Numbered from the stretch's first letter, positions 43,664-53,095 are shown. The stretch is 64,000 nt of DNA from Planococcus sp. MER TA 32b (GCA_023715185.1 JAMCAN010000001.1:1426001-1490000), one strand, 5' to 3'. Notes: a model not told the origin generated them from the letters alone. Translations and numbers: made by a program.

Positions 43664-43690
43664 AGCCCCGGGCCGGTTGTCCGGGGCTTT
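43664..43690 (+). terminator. Probable terminator after msrB
   Basis: Stem AGCCCCGG / CCGGGGCT followed by a short TTAACTTT, a weaker U-tract than others in the window. Confidence 0.55.
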
Positions 43691-43718
43691 AACTTTGAAA
43701 AGGAGAGGGTTCATAAAT

Positions 43719-43934
43719 ATGGAGCGGCCGTTTTATCAATTTGCCTTATCTTATCGGGGAAAGACAAATGCCGATGATTTTTCCCGGTTTGCTGATGCGA
43801 TGTTTTTGGATCATTCATTTCCGAAAACGGCGAAGGACTTCGAAAAGATTTCAAGATACCTCGAGGAACGCGCGCATCCCGTCATGAAAGCGTCGGTTTT
43901 CGATGAATTATGGGATGAATATACCAGCCGTTAA
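43719..43934 (+). CDS. yozE: YozE family protein
   Basis: 71-residue protein of the YozE/DUF1250 family with a SAM-like helical fold; function unknown. MERPFYQFALSYRG, FPKTAKDFEKISRYLE and the C-terminal FDELWDEY match the family. ATG 43719 with SD AAGGAGAGGG; upstream in-frame codons come from the terminator region. Same neighbourhood as deoD and ctpA in B. subtilis relatives. Confidence 0.85.
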   Translation: MERPFYQFALSYRGKTNADDFSRFADAMFLDHSFPKTAKDFEKISRYLEERAHPVMKASVFDELWDEYTSR

Positions 43935-43943
43935 TACTCTTCG

Positions 43944-43972
43944 TTGCACTCAATGGCAAAAAACAGTATGAT
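43944..43972 (+). promoter_or_regulatory. SigA promoter of deoD
   Basis: TTGCAC (43944-43949), 17 bp, TATGAT (43967-43972), 31 bp before the deoD ATG. Confidence 0.65.
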
Positions 43973-44003
43973 TAGTACGACTAAAATAAAGTGAGGTTTT
44001 ATC

Positions 44004-44708
44004 ATGAGTGTTCATATCAATGCTAAAAAAGGCGACATCGCCGATACGATTCTTCTTCCGGGAGATCCGCTTCGTGCGAAATACATCGCCGAAACATTTT
44101 TGGAAGATGTAACTTTGTACAATGAAGTGAGAAACATGTTTGGCTACACAGGTACTTACAAAGGAAAACGCATTTCCGTCCAAGGCACTGGAATGGGTGT
44201 ACCTTCGATATCAATCTACACAACAGAATTGATGAACGAGTACGATGTGAAGAAATTGATCCGCGTTGGCACTTGCGGTTCGATCCACAAGGATGTTAAA
44301 GTCCGCGATGTAATTCTTGCCCAGAGCGCTTCTACAGATTCAAACATGAATTCAATCATTTTTGGCAATGTGTCATATGCTCCTACTGCTGATTTCGGTT
44401 TATTGCTTAACGCTTATAACGCAGGCGTTGAAAAAGGCTTGAACCTGCGCGTAGGGAACGTATTCACTGAAGATGTTTTCTATAACGACCATGCGGAGCA
44501 TGAAAAATGGGCGCAATACGGTGTGCTTGCACTGGAAATGGAATCTTCCGCGCTTTACACATTGGCCGCTAAATTCGGTGCGCAAGCATTGTCGATCCTG
44601 ACTGTAAGCGATCATTTACTGACGGGCGAAGTGACTACGGCAGAAGAACGCCAAACGACTTTCAACGATATGATCGTTGTTGCACTTGAAGCTGCAATCC
44701 AAGAATAA
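44004..44708 (+). CDS. deoD: Purine-nucleoside phosphorylase, DeoD type
   Basis: Cleaves purine (deoxy)nucleosides with phosphate for salvage; hexameric trimer-of-dimers family. 234 residues with [33 protein letters not shown], the RVGTCGSI phosphate motif, [12 protein letters not shown] and the catalytic Asp in [10 protein letters not shown]. Own promoter and terminator. High use of preferred codons fits a well expressed gene. Confidence 0.96.
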   Translation: MSVHINAKKGDIADTILLPGDPLRAKYIAETFLEDVTLYNEVRNMFGYTGTYKGKRISVQGTGMGVPSISIYTTELMNEYDVKKLIRVGTCGSIHKDVKVRDVILAQSASTDSNMNSIIFGNVSYAPTADFGLLLNAYNAGVEKGLNLRVGNVFTEDVFYNDHAEHEKWAQYGVLALEMESSALYTLAAKFGAQALSILTVSDHLLTGEVTTAEERQTTFNDMIVVALEAAIQE

Positions 44709-44723
44709 CTAATACTGCGCAAT

Positions 44724-44757
44724 AAAAAAAGAGACTGTTCAAAACAGTCTTTTTTTC
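44724..44757 (+). terminator. Intrinsic terminator of deoD
   Basis: Stem AAAGAGACTGTT / AACAGTCTTTTT with T7. Confidence 0.88.
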
Positions 44758-44822
44758 GAATTATGAATGAAGTCCGGCAGCAGCGTTGCTGGCTGCCGGT
44801 AATTATGAAAGTGGTGAAATAA

Positions 44823-46367
44823 ATGGATGAAAGACGTCCAGAAGAGGGAAATGAGCAATTGCCTCCTGCAGAAGAGTCGCGCGGCCATTATATACGCCTG
44901 AAAACTTTCTCTTTCATCATGCTGGTGGTGGTTCTCATACTGGCCACTGCGGGATTGACAGTTTTTGCGCTGACCTTCGGCGATGAGAAAGCAGTGGAAG
45001 TGAATTCTCCTGAACGCCGGGAATTCCAGAAACTTTACACTGCCTATGATGAGATACAAAACAATTATTTTGAAGATGTCGACCGCGAAGAATTGATCAA
45101 CGGTGCCATCAATGGCATGGTCGATTCACTGGGAGACCCATATTCGGATTATATGAACGAAGAAGAAGCTTCACAGTTCCTGGAAGGCATTTCCTCGAGC
45201 TTTGAAGGAATAGGGGCAGAAGTCCAGGAACGAAATGGTTATATTACAATCGTTTCGCCGATAAAAAATTCTCCGGCCGAAAAAGCCGGCATCCAGCCAA
45301 ATGACCAGGTGATCGCGGTCGATGGCGAAAGCATCCAAGGCTTCAGTACAACTGAAGCTGTAATGCTCATCCGCGGCGAAAAAGGGACAGAAGTCACGTT
45401 GTCGATCATACGCGGGGACATGCAGGACCCGATAGAAGTGACGATCGTACGTGATGAAATCCCGATCGAGACAGTCTATTCCGAAATGATCGGTGATAAT
45501 GTGGCCCATATTCAGATCACCAGCTTCTCACAGGATACATTCAGTGAATTGGAAACAGCTATCGCTGAGATGAAGGATGAAGGAATGGAAGCGATGGTAA
45601 TCGACGTCCGCCAAAATCCAGGTGGTCTGCTCCAGTCAGCACTTGATATTTCAAACTTGTTCATTGAAGAAGGCAAAGAGATGTTCGAGGTGCAGGCTAA
45701 AGGCCAGGATCCTGAAATCTATTTGGCGACTGATGACAATAAAGTCGAAATTCCTGTGACCCTGTTGATCGATGGCGGAAGTGCTTCCGCATCAGAAATT
45801 TTGGCAGGAGCCATGAGTGAGTCTGCAGGCATTAAGCTGGTCGGTGAAAAAACTTTCGGTAAAGGCACTGTCCAAACCGCAAACGATCTTGCCGATGGAT
45901 CAAACTTGAAATTCACGACTGCCAAATGGCTGACGCCAGACGGCAACTGGATTCACGAAAAGGGTATCGAGCCGGATGTGGCAGTCGATTATCCTGAATA
46001 CGCTTCTTTGCCGTTCATTGATGCTTCTCTTGAATTGAAGGACGGCACGATTTCAGAACAAGTGCGTACAGCTGAACAGATGCTTGAAGCGCTTGAGTAT
46101 GAAGTCGGAGAAGTCGACGGTGTATTCGAAGAAGAAATGACACAGGCGGTTGAGGCGTTCCAGGAAGACCAGGAACTCGAAGTGACCGGCATTCTGACTG
46201 GCGACAGCATTTATGCCTTGATGGATGAACTGCGCGCTAAAATTGAAGAAGAGGATCCTATGCTTCTTGAAGCTAAGAAATTAGTGATGGAAGAAGCCGG
46301 CATTGAAGCTTCAGCTCCGGAAACGGATGAAGAAACGGAAGAGGCCGAGGAAGAATCTGCAGAGTAA
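44823..46367 (+). CDS. ctpA: S41 carboxyl-terminal processing protease CtpA
   Basis: Membrane-anchored serine protease of 514 residues facing outside. Short cytoplasmic N-terminus, one membrane helix (about 28-50), PDZ domain (IKNSPAEKAGIQPNDQVIAVDG), S41 catalytic core with Ser in GGSASASEILAGA and Lys in GEKTFGKGTVQ, then a C-terminal peptidoglycan-binding domain (VDGVFEEEMTQAVEAFQEDQELEVTG-type repeat) and a Glu-rich tail. A hairpin CCGGCAGC/GCTGCCGG (44774-44799) lies in the leader just before the SD. CtpA rather than sporulation CtpB is favoured by the deoD neighbour. Confidence 0.9.
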   Translation: MDERRPEEGNEQLPPAEESRGHYIRLKTFSFIMLVVVLILATAGLTVFALTFGDEKAVEVNSPERREFQKLYTAYDEIQNNYFEDVDREELINGAINGMVDSLGDPYSDYMNEEEASQFLEGISSSFEGIGAEVQERNGYITIVSPIKNSPAEKAGIQPNDQVIAVDGESIQGFSTTEAVMLIRGEKGTEVTLSIIRGDMQDPIEVTIVRDEIPIETVYSEMIGDNVAHIQITSFSQDTFSELETAIAEMKDEGMEAMVIDVRQNPGGLLQSALDISNLFIEEGKEMFEVQAKGQDPEIYLATDDNKVEIPVTLLIDGGSASASEILAGAMSESAGIKLVGEKTFGKGTVQTANDLADGSNLKFTTAKWLTPDGNWIHEKGIEPDVAVDYPEYASLPFIDASLELKDGTISEQVRTAEQMLEALEYEVGEVDGVFEEEMTQAVEAFQEDQELEVTGILTGDSIYALMDELRAKIEEEDPMLLEAKKLVMEEAGIEASAPETDEETEEAEEESAE

Positions 46368-46371
46368 ATTA

Positions 46372-46402
46372 CAAAGGTCCGCGGAAGCGGGCCTTTTGTT
46401 TT
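46372..46402 (+). terminator. Intrinsic terminator of ctpA
   Basis: Stem AAAGGTCCGC / GCGGGCCTTT, GGAA loop, then TGTTTTGTT. Confidence 0.78.
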
Positions 46403-46444
46403 GTTGTTATATGTTAGACTTTAAGCATATAGAGGAGGGTTTAC

Positions 46445-47326
46445 ATGATTGATGTTTATTTATTCAGCGGTTTTTTGGGGAGCGGCAAAACCACTCTTCT
46501 GAAGAATATGCTGGTCCAGATAAAAGATGCTGGCCTAAAGCCGGCTGTTTTCATGAATGAATTGGGAGAGCTGAATATTGATTCGGATGAAGTGGAAGAT
46601 GGTGTCCCTTTGAAGGAATTGCTCGACGGCTGTATTTGCTGTACAGGTTCTGAAAAATCGGAAGCGCAGATACAGACTTTGCTGGCAGAAGAAACATTTG
46701 ATGTCCTGCTGATCGAAACTACAGGCGCTGCACACCCAGTGGAAGCGCTCGACGCGATCTTTTCCCCGTTATTCGCCGAACAATTGCATTTCAGAGGAAT
46801 TGTAACAGTTGCTGACAGTAAGCGGTGGCTGGATAGGGACCGCATGTCTCCACAAATACGTTCCTTATTCCTTGAGCAGATCCGCCATGCTGATCTGCTG
46901 CTGGCCAATAAAATGGATTTGCTGGATGAGAAGGAACAGGGCGACGCTGTTTTCGGCATGCAATCACTGAATTCGGCAGCTCAAATCGTTCAAACAGCCA
47001 ATTCGAAAATCCCCTATTCCCTATTGCAGAAATTATCAGCTAATGCAAAAGGCGATGTCGAAAAAGCTGAAATCGGCAAATTGAATTTAAATACAAAGGT
47101 ACTCCGGTTTGAACAGCCTGTTAACAGGGAGATTTTTGAAGACTGGCTTAGAAGCTTGCCTGAAACGGTTTACCGCATAAAAGGATATGTGCCGCTTGAC
47201 GGCGATAAATATCCGCACGCATTCCAGTATGCATACGGGATGGCCCAATGGCTCCCGGAGTATATGAAAATGCAGCCGCAAATCGTCGTGATTGGAGAAG
47301 GAATCGACGGAGTCGAGCTGCCATGA
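46445..47326 (+). CDS. G3E GTPase, CobW/YjiA family metal chaperone
   Basis: 293-residue P-loop GTPase of the COG0523 group thought to insert metals (zinc and others) into target proteins. Walker A is GFLGSGKTT (9-17), the metal site is CICC-type with Cys63, Cys65 and Cys66 (DGCICCTG), followed by IETTGAAHP and NKMDLLD. A reduced C-terminal domain follows. No Zur-like operator was found upstream. It overlaps the next small gene by four bases. Confidence 0.87.
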   Translation: MIDVYLFSGFLGSGKTTLLKNMLVQIKDAGLKPAVFMNELGELNIDSDEVEDGVPLKELLDGCICCTGSEKSEAQIQTLLAEETFDVLLIETTGAAHPVEALDAIFSPLFAEQLHFRGIVTVADSKRWLDRDRMSPQIRSLFLEQIRHADLLLANKMDLLDEKEQGDAVFGMQSLNSAAQIVQTANSKIPYSLLQKLSANAKGDVEKAEIGKLNLNTKVLRFEQPVNREIFEDWLRSLPETVYRIKGYVPLDGDKYPHAFQYAYGMAQWLPEYMKMQPQIVVIGEGIDGVELP

Positions 47327-47574
47327 ACATCCTGGAAGCTTTTAAACAGATATGGCCGCAGCGGCAGGCAACAGCGAATTTAGCTTCGGAAGAAGATATG
47401 AAGCGCTACATGATCATCGAGTTGAAAGATGAGCTGACTCATCCCCGTGTCCGGAAAACCAAACAGCAAAAGCTGGATCTTGCGATTGAGCGGATCAATG
47501 GTTCCCAGTTGGGGCAACAAGAGAAACAGCAGCTGATCGAAGAATATAAAAAAATAGCAGCCCAGCTGGACTGA
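47323..47574 (+). CDS. Small helical protein coupled to the G3E GTPase
   Basis: 83 residues, all-helical with charged surface (QWP-type start ILEAFKQIWPQ, then YMIIELKDELTHPRVRKTKQQKLD). No family recognised. Start ATG 47323 overlaps the GTPase stop (ATGA), so the two are translationally coupled and may act together. Confidence 0.68.
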   Translation: MNILEAFKQIWPQRQATANLASEEDMKRYMIIELKDELTHPRVRKTKQQKLDLAIERINGSQLGQQEKQQLIEEYKKIAAQLD

Positions 47575-47584
47575 ACTGCAAATG

Positions 47585-47620
47585 AAATAACCGCCCGTAA
47601 TCCGGGGCGGTTATTTTTAT
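47585..47620. terminator. Bidirectional intrinsic terminator
   Basis: Stem AAATAACCGCCC / GGGGCGGTTATTT with T5, between convergent genes. Confidence 0.88.
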
Positions 47621-47645
47621 TTTATGAAAGTGTATATTTCAATCC

Positions 47646-49004
47646 TTAATTCAGTTGACTCTTTCGGAAATTCTTTTGTATGGTGAGCAGCCTGATGGAT
47701 AACGTGATGGCACCTGCTGTCAGCCCGGCGATCAACCCGATCCAGTAACCGAAGGCGCCGTAGTCAGTGAATCTGGCCAGTAGATAGCCCACCGGCAGTC
47801 CAATCACCCAATAAGAGATCAAAGCCATGATGAAAGTGATATTGACGTCTTTGTACCCCCGAAGTGCACCCTGTACCGGAGCCTGGATAGCATCTGATAA
47901 TTGGAATAATGCGGCAAATACCAGGAACTGGACAGCAAGCTCGATAACGGCGGGATCTGAAGAATACAATTCCGCAATCGGTTCGCGCAGGAAATATAAA
48001 ATGCCGGCTGATACAAAGCTTATTACAATAGCTGTCCCCACGCTCAGCCAACTGTATTGGCGCGCATCTTTAAAACGCGCCGCCCCGACTTCATAGCCCA
48101 CGAGAATAGTTGCTCCCATAGAAATGCTGAGCGGCAGCATATAAAGAAGCGAGGTGAAGTTCAAAGCAATTTGATGCGCCGCGATAGTGATGGTTCCGTA
48201 TACAGCGAGCATGAACGTCACAGCGGAGAAAATGCTGGTTTCCGCAAAGATGGAGATGCCGATCGGCACTCCGATCCTGCTTATCTCCTTCCAGCGGGCA
48301 AGCGAGACTCTCTCCCAATTGCGGAAGATGCGGTAGCTTGAAAAAGGATTTTGGGTATGGATGATCACTGAAGCAATCATCAGCACCAGCCAATAAGTGA
48401 TGGCTGAAGCAAGCCCGGCTCCTGCGCCTCCAAGTTCCGGAAATCCGAAATTCCCGAAGATGAACAGGTAGTTGAAAAAAACGTTGATCGGAGCGGATAA
48501 TAATGTGATTACCATCGTTACACGGGTTGCACCCAATGCATCAATATAAGAGCGGAGGGCATTATAGACGAATAATGGGATGAGGCCCAAACTCATGGCA
48601 AATATGTATCTGCTGGCCACATCCGCGACGGCCGGTTCAAGTTCCATAAATCCGAGTAAAGTGTCGATGAAAAAGAAGAAGAAGAGAAAGACAATCGCCG
48701 CGAGCAGAATCGCAAGATAAATCCCTTGCTGCACGGCTTCTTTGACACTTTCTTTTTTCTTGGCCCCCATCAATTGTGCTACAATTGGAGTAATGGACAT
48801 TAAAATTCCGGCGAGTCCGATATAAACCGGAACCCAAAATGACGATCCGATTGAAACTCCGGCCAGGTCATCTGTGCCGTATCGAGCTGTCATATAGATA
48901 TCAAAAAACGTCACAAGATACATAGCAACTTGTGTAACTAATATCGGAAAAATAATCTTAATCAATAATTTTAATTTCTCAGCTTTGGTCTTTGTTTCGT
49001 ACAT
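47646..49004 (-). CDS. MATE family multidrug/metabolite efflux pump
   Basis: Cation-coupled antiporter of the MATE family, NorM branch, 452 residues with about 12 membrane segments in two homologous bundles. Typical sequences are FPILVTQVAMYLVTFFDIYMTARYG at the N-terminus, the PIVAQLMGA loop, and the second-half equivalent with SISMGATILVGYEVGA. The likely B. subtilis counterpart is YojI. ATG 49004 with SD GGAGG. Divergent from murG. Confidence 0.9.
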   Translation of the reverse strand: MYETKTKAEKLKLLIKIIFPILVTQVAMYLVTFFDIYMTARYGTDDLAGVSIGSSFWVPVYIGLAGILMSITPIVAQLMGAKKKESVKEAVQQGIYLAILLAAIVFLFFFFFIDTLLGFMELEPAVADVASRYIFAMSLGLIPLFVYNALRSYIDALGATRVTMVITLLSAPINVFFNYLFIFGNFGFPELGGAGAGLASAITYWLVLMIASVIIHTQNPFSSYRIFRNWERVSLARWKEISRIGVPIGISIFAETSIFSAVTFMLAVYGTITIAAHQIALNFTSLLYMLPLSISMGATILVGYEVGAARFKDARQYSWLSVGTAIVISFVSAGILYFLREPIAELYSSDPAVIELAVQFLVFAALFQLSDAIQAPVQGALRGYKDVNITFIMALISYWVIGLPVGYLLARFTDYGAFGYWIGLIAGLTAGAITLSIRLLTIQKNFRKSQLN

Positions 49005-49132
49005 CGTCCATCCTCCTGAAATACTATAGCTTTAGGGCAAATTAAGACAAGTATAGCATAGAAACCCTCCATATAAATTTGTGTAAAATTGAATTAAATA
49101 GATAAATCAAATGATGAAAGTAGGATTTTAGA

Positions 49133-50215
49133 ATGCATAAACGCACAATTATACTGACTGGCGGTGGAACTGCCGGCCATGTTTCATTAAACCAGGCATT
49201 GATACCTGAAATAACCGGCATGGATTATGATGTCGAATACATCGGCTCAAAAGACGGCATTGAAAAAGAATTGATCGTCAACTCTTACCCTGATATAAAA
49301 TACCACTCAATTTCAAGCGGTAAATTAAGAAGATATTTTTCGATGAAAAACTTTACGGATCCATTCAAGGTAGTTGCCGGCCTGGGGCAATCACTGAACA
49401 TCATCCGGAAGACAAAACCCGCTGCCATATTCTCAAAAGGCGGCTTCGTGTCTGTGCCGGTAGCGATGGCAGGGAAATTGATGGGCATACCTGTCATAAT
49501 CCACGAGTCCGATGTAACACCGGGGCTTGCCAATAAGATAGCCATGCCTTTTGCCGATCATATTTTTACTGTTTTTAAAGAAACGATACAACATGTGCCA
49601 AAAGAAAAGTCCACATGCACCGGTTCAGTTATCCGCAGTGAATTGATGGACGGCTCTGCAGCGAAAGGGCGGGAAATATGCCATTTTGATAATGACCTTC
49701 CTGTACTTATGGTGATGGGGGGAAGCCAGGGATCAGAAGTGATCAATACGGCCATCCGTTCCAATCTGCAAGTTATTACGCAGACATTCAATGTCATCCA
49801 CCTTTGCGGGAAAGGGAATATCGATGAAAAGCTGGAAGGCATCGAGCAATATTGCCAATTTGAATATGTAACACATGAATTGTCACATCTTCTGCATATG
49901 ACTGATTTTGTGGTATCCCGTGCTGGATCCAATTCGATATTTGAATTTTTGGCGCTGAAGAAGCCGATGCTGCTGATTCCGCTTTCCAGACAAAAAAGCA
50001 GGGGCGATCAAATATTGAATGCAGAGTTGTTCCGTAAAAACGGCTTTGCGCTTGTTCTTGAAGAAGAAGAGGCGAATCCTGAGCAGTTTATGAAAGCTTT
50101 GAACCAGCTGAAGTCCGATGAAGAGTTATTGATTGAAAAAATGACGGATGCCGAACCGCCTAAAACGGCATATGAAATGGCGAAATTGGTCGTAGCACAT
50201 ACAAAGAAACGCTGA
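49133..50215 (+). CDS. murG: MurG-type GlcNAc transferase, staphylococcal subtype
   Basis: Makes lipid II from lipid I and UDP-GlcNAc at the inner membrane face. The 360 residues have TGGGTAGHVSLN, GKLRRYFSMKN, FSKGGFVSVPVAMAG, IHESDVTPGLANKIA, VMGGSQGS and the donor-site SRAGSNSIFEFLALKKPMLL with catalytic Glu. The whole sequence follows S. aureus MurG closely and is unlike the dcw-cluster MurG of Bacillus. No other dcw gene is nearby. Whether it is the only MurG in this genome cannot be told from this window. Confidence 0.92.
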   Translation: MHKRTIILTGGGTAGHVSLNQALIPEITGMDYDVEYIGSKDGIEKELIVNSYPDIKYHSISSGKLRRYFSMKNFTDPFKVVAGLGQSLNIIRKTKPAAIFSKGGFVSVPVAMAGKLMGIPVIIHESDVTPGLANKIAMPFADHIFTVFKETIQHVPKEKSTCTGSVIRSELMDGSAAKGREICHFDNDLPVLMVMGGSQGSEVINTAIRSNLQVITQTFNVIHLCGKGNIDEKLEGIEQYCQFEYVTHELSHLLHMTDFVVSRAGSNSIFEFLALKKPMLLIPLSRQKSRGDQILNAELFRKNGFALVLEEEEANPEQFMKALNQLKSDEELLIEKMTDAEPPKTAYEMAKLVVAHTKKR

Positions 50216-50231
50216 TATTGGAGTGAAAGAT

Positions 50232-51185
50232 ATGAAAGTAACTTTGGAAAAAGTCCATGGATCGATGAATACTTTTTATATGATTGAAGGCGATGAAAGA
50301 GACGATTATCACAGATTGGCATTGCAGCTTTGTGAAATGGATCAGGCAGTTGACGGGTTGCTGGTTATTCTGCCTTCAAGGTCGGCTGACGCAAAGATGC
50401 GGGTATTCAACCGTGATGGATCAGAAGCTTCGATGTGCGGCAATGGGCTTCGCTGTGTGGCTCGTTATGTCTGCGAGAAGCGAGGGATTAAAGAAGCGGT
50501 TATCGAAACGATGAAAGCCGATTTGGCCGTTAGAAGAGAAGAGACCTTAATGGATGGAATCGAGACTTATTCAGTTCAGATCTCTCCGGTTTTATTTGAG
50601 CTGAAAGAATTGCCGATGGAATACGAGAATCAGGTCACATTAATCCAACAGGCGATTCCGGAAATATCTGAAGAAATCATGTTTTCCGCAGTTGCGGTTC
50701 CGAATCCTCATTTAATCGGCATTGTTCCGGAAGAAATTCAAAAGTCCCAGGAACATCAGAAGAAATGGGCGGAAAAATTCAACGGTGAAAATGACTATTT
50801 TTCAGACGGCGTGAATGTCAGTTATGTGACGCAGCTTGAGCAGGGCATTTTTGTGCGCACTTATGAACGCGGAGTCGGCTTCACCAACGCCTGCGGTACG
50901 GCTATGACGGCTTCAGCACTGATCAGCTGTATGTCGGGACTGGTGCCTTACGGGGAAGTGGCTGTTTATAACCCCGGAGGCATGGTGAAATGCACTGTCA
51001 ATAAAAACGGGGATGACTTCGAATTATTGCTGACAGGGAATGCGACCAGAATTTCAGTCCATGAATTCGAATGGGTGGAAGACACAGCTGGCAGTAAATT
51101 TACATCATCTGAAACCCTTGATGAACAAAATCTATATGAGAAGTTCATAGGTGAAATCTCTGTAGTTGTCGAGCAATTTGCTTAA
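50232..51185 (+). CDS. dapF: Diaminopimelate epimerase
   Basis: Racemises LL- to meso-diaminopimelate for lysine and peptidoglycan. 317 residues with the two catalytic Cys: Cys69 in MCGNGLRC and Cys221 in TNACGTAM. Domain halves are symmetrical. About 25 residues beyond the usual end (TSSETLDEQNLYEKFIGEI) form an unusual tail. ATG 50232 with SD GGAG at nine bases. It follows murG by 16 bp, so both precursor enzymes share a transcript. Confidence 0.9.
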   Translation: MKVTLEKVHGSMNTFYMIEGDERDDYHRLALQLCEMDQAVDGLLVILPSRSADAKMRVFNRDGSEASMCGNGLRCVARYVCEKRGIKEAVIETMKADLAVRREETLMDGIETYSVQISPVLFELKELPMEYENQVTLIQQAIPEISEEIMFSAVAVPNPHLIGIVPEEIQKSQEHQKKWAEKFNGENDYFSDGVNVSYVTQLEQGIFVRTYERGVGFTNACGTAMTASALISCMSGLVPYGEVAVYNPGGMVKCTVNKNGDDFELLLTGNATRISVHEFEWVEDTAGSKFTSSETLDEQNLYEKFIGEISVVVEQFA

Positions 51186-51201
51186 AGAAAAGAGTGATTC
51201 T

Positions 51202-52863
51202 ATGCAAGGCCCTTTTACGAAGTCACAATTGGATCTCTTATACGGAAATGCGGAAGACCTGGTTTTTTTCATGCGCAAAACGGGAGATGGCTATGTATAT
51301 GAATATGTGAATGCCCTTTGCTCCAGTACTTTCGAACAGGAATTGACAGGCAGAACAGTCGATGAGAGTATGCCAGTTTCCGTAGCGGATGAAATAAAAA
51401 AACAATATGCGATCGCCGAATCGATGGAGGGTATCCACCGGTACCGGGATTACAATCTTTTCAGTAAAAATAATGTCGCCAACGAAACTGAAATCACGAA
51501 ATTCATATACGAAGGTGAATTATTTTTACTGGCGATTTCAAAAAACGTAAGCAAACAGAAAACGATTGAAGAGGATTACCTTTTCTATCAATCACTTGTG
51601 CAGAATTCAGTCGACCCGATGATCATGATTTCTTCCGACTTTGCAGTAATTGACATGAACCCGGCATACGAGAATATATTCAGCGTTTTAAAACACAAGT
51701 GGATAGGGAAATCCTTTATGGCACTTCCGTCCAACAATGAGAAGTTCTTAAATAAAGTCGTTTCTGAATTAAACAAGGACGGAGACGAAAAAGGCAGTTC
51801 ATCTTTTATTACCAGCCATAGGAAGAAGCAGAGCGAAGACGGGAAATTTTCGGTCAGCTTTTCTCCTGTGAAAATTGGGGAAGACATTCGCGCCTATCAA
51901 ATCGTTTACCGCGAATTGACGGATGAGGTTCAGCTGAAAGAAGAACTGAAGAAAACTGAAAATATACTCGACAGTTATAAAGATGCTCTGAATTACGCCG
52001 CAATGGTCTCAATATGGGAGCCGTCCGGTACGATCATTTTCGCCAATGACAATTTCAAAGGAACAACCGGTTATGAAAAAGAGGAACTTTTAGGGATGCA
52101 GATTGCTGAAATAGGCAGGGCAGTCATTCCGGATGCTTTTTATGACAACATCCGGGATATCATATTCAGAGGTACAATCTGGCGTGGTGAAATGAAAAGC
52201 CTGAAAAAGAATGGTGATTTCTTCTGGGTGGATACGACGATCATTCCGCTTAAAAATGAGGCAGGAATCATATATCAGGTTCTGGCTATAATGTTTGATA
52301 TAACGGACCGGAAGCAACTCGAAGAGAAACTGCATTTCATGGCTTATCACGACAGCCTGACTCAATTGCCGAACAGGCGGCTGATGATGCAGGAATTCGA
52401 GCTGCTTGAGAGAGATGCTGATCATGACCAGAGTTTAATAGCGTTGCTGTATATCGATGGAGACGACTTCAAATCGGTCAATGATAATTTCGGCCATAAT
52501 ATTGGTGATGAATTTATAGCATGTTTCGGACAGGCTTTAACACAAAGCATCAGAGCCGGGGATATGGCTGCCAGAATTGGCGGCGATGAGTTTATAATAG
52601 CGGCGGCAGGCATAAATTCCGAAAAAGCGGGAATGCAAATTAAGAACCTGATTAACAGAATCCATCAAAAGCTGGCAGAAGGATGGACGATAGAGGGTCA
52701 TCACTTCGCTCCGACTGCATCAGTCGGCATAGCTTTGTATCCCAAAGATGCGGATAATTTTGAGGATCTGGTGAAATTGGCAGATTCTGCTCTTTACGAG
52801 TCGAAAAAATCAGGAAGAAATCAGGTTAGATTTTATGAAAATAATATGGGGGCCACACATTAA
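51202..52863 (+). CDS. Multi-PAS diguanylate cyclase
   Basis: 553-residue soluble signalling protein, predicted c-di-GMP synthase. Three sensory PAS-like domains (about 1-125, 130-250, 255-375, the last ending IMFDITDRKQLEEKL) feed a GGDEF domain with intact IGGDEF (460-464) and IDGDDFKSVNDNFGHNIGDEF. No EAL domain, unlike the protein at 8250. A weak SD (AAGAGTG) precedes ATG 51202; the earlier in-frame start at 51166 lies inside dapF. It is 16 bp from dapF. Confidence 0.87.
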   Translation: MQGPFTKSQLDLLYGNAEDLVFFMRKTGDGYVYEYVNALCSSTFEQELTGRTVDESMPVSVADEIKKQYAIAESMEGIHRYRDYNLFSKNNVANETEITKFIYEGELFLLAISKNVSKQKTIEEDYLFYQSLVQNSVDPMIMISSDFAVIDMNPAYENIFSVLKHKWIGKSFMALPSNNEKFLNKVVSELNKDGDEKGSSSFITSHRKKQSEDGKFSVSFSPVKIGEDIRAYQIVYRELTDEVQLKEELKKTENILDSYKDALNYAAMVSIWEPSGTIIFANDNFKGTTGYEKEELLGMQIAEIGRAVIPDAFYDNIRDIIFRGTIWRGEMKSLKKNGDFFWVDTTIIPLKNEAGIIYQVLAIMFDITDRKQLEEKLHFMAYHDSLTQLPNRRLMMQEFELLERDADHDQSLIALLYIDGDDFKSVNDNFGHNIGDEFIACFGQALTQSIRAGDMAARIGGDEFIIAAAGINSEKAGMQIKNLINRIHQKLAEGWTIEGHHFAPTASVGIALYPKDADNFEDLVKLADSALYESKKSGRNQVRFYENNMGATH

Positions 52864-52889
52864 TTTCCAATTTTATCATTGATTTTAGT

Positions 52890-52905
52890 TTGTAAGCGCT
52901 TAACA
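52890..52905 (+). promoter_or_regulatory. cre-like site upstream of odhA
   Basis: TTGTAAGCGCTTAACA matches the CcpA cre half-site TGTAAGCG fully and the other half with one extra base. TCA-cycle genes are common CcpA targets, but the position (about 110 bp above the best promoter) is not ideal. Confidence 0.4.
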
Positions 52906-53007
52906 TTTCGTTATGTGAATAATTTCACTCAAAAGCATTGTTTTTTCCAACGGAAGTAGTAAGATTGATATGGAAAATTGTTCTTCAATGGGTTGAACGC
53001 CTTCTGC

Positions 53008-53036
53008 TTGGTGTATAGCGGTTTGCGTGATAAAAT
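53008..53036 (+). promoter_or_regulatory. SigA-type promoter of odhAB
   Basis: TTGGTG (53008-53013), 17 bp, TAAAAT (53031-53036); a weaker TTGTTT-16-TAAGAT lies at 52938-52965. Confidence 0.6.
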
Positions 53037-53095
53037 ATGGAAGACATATGTATTTATAGGACTGCCTTTAAGGCAAAATAGTTGGAGGTTTTTTT

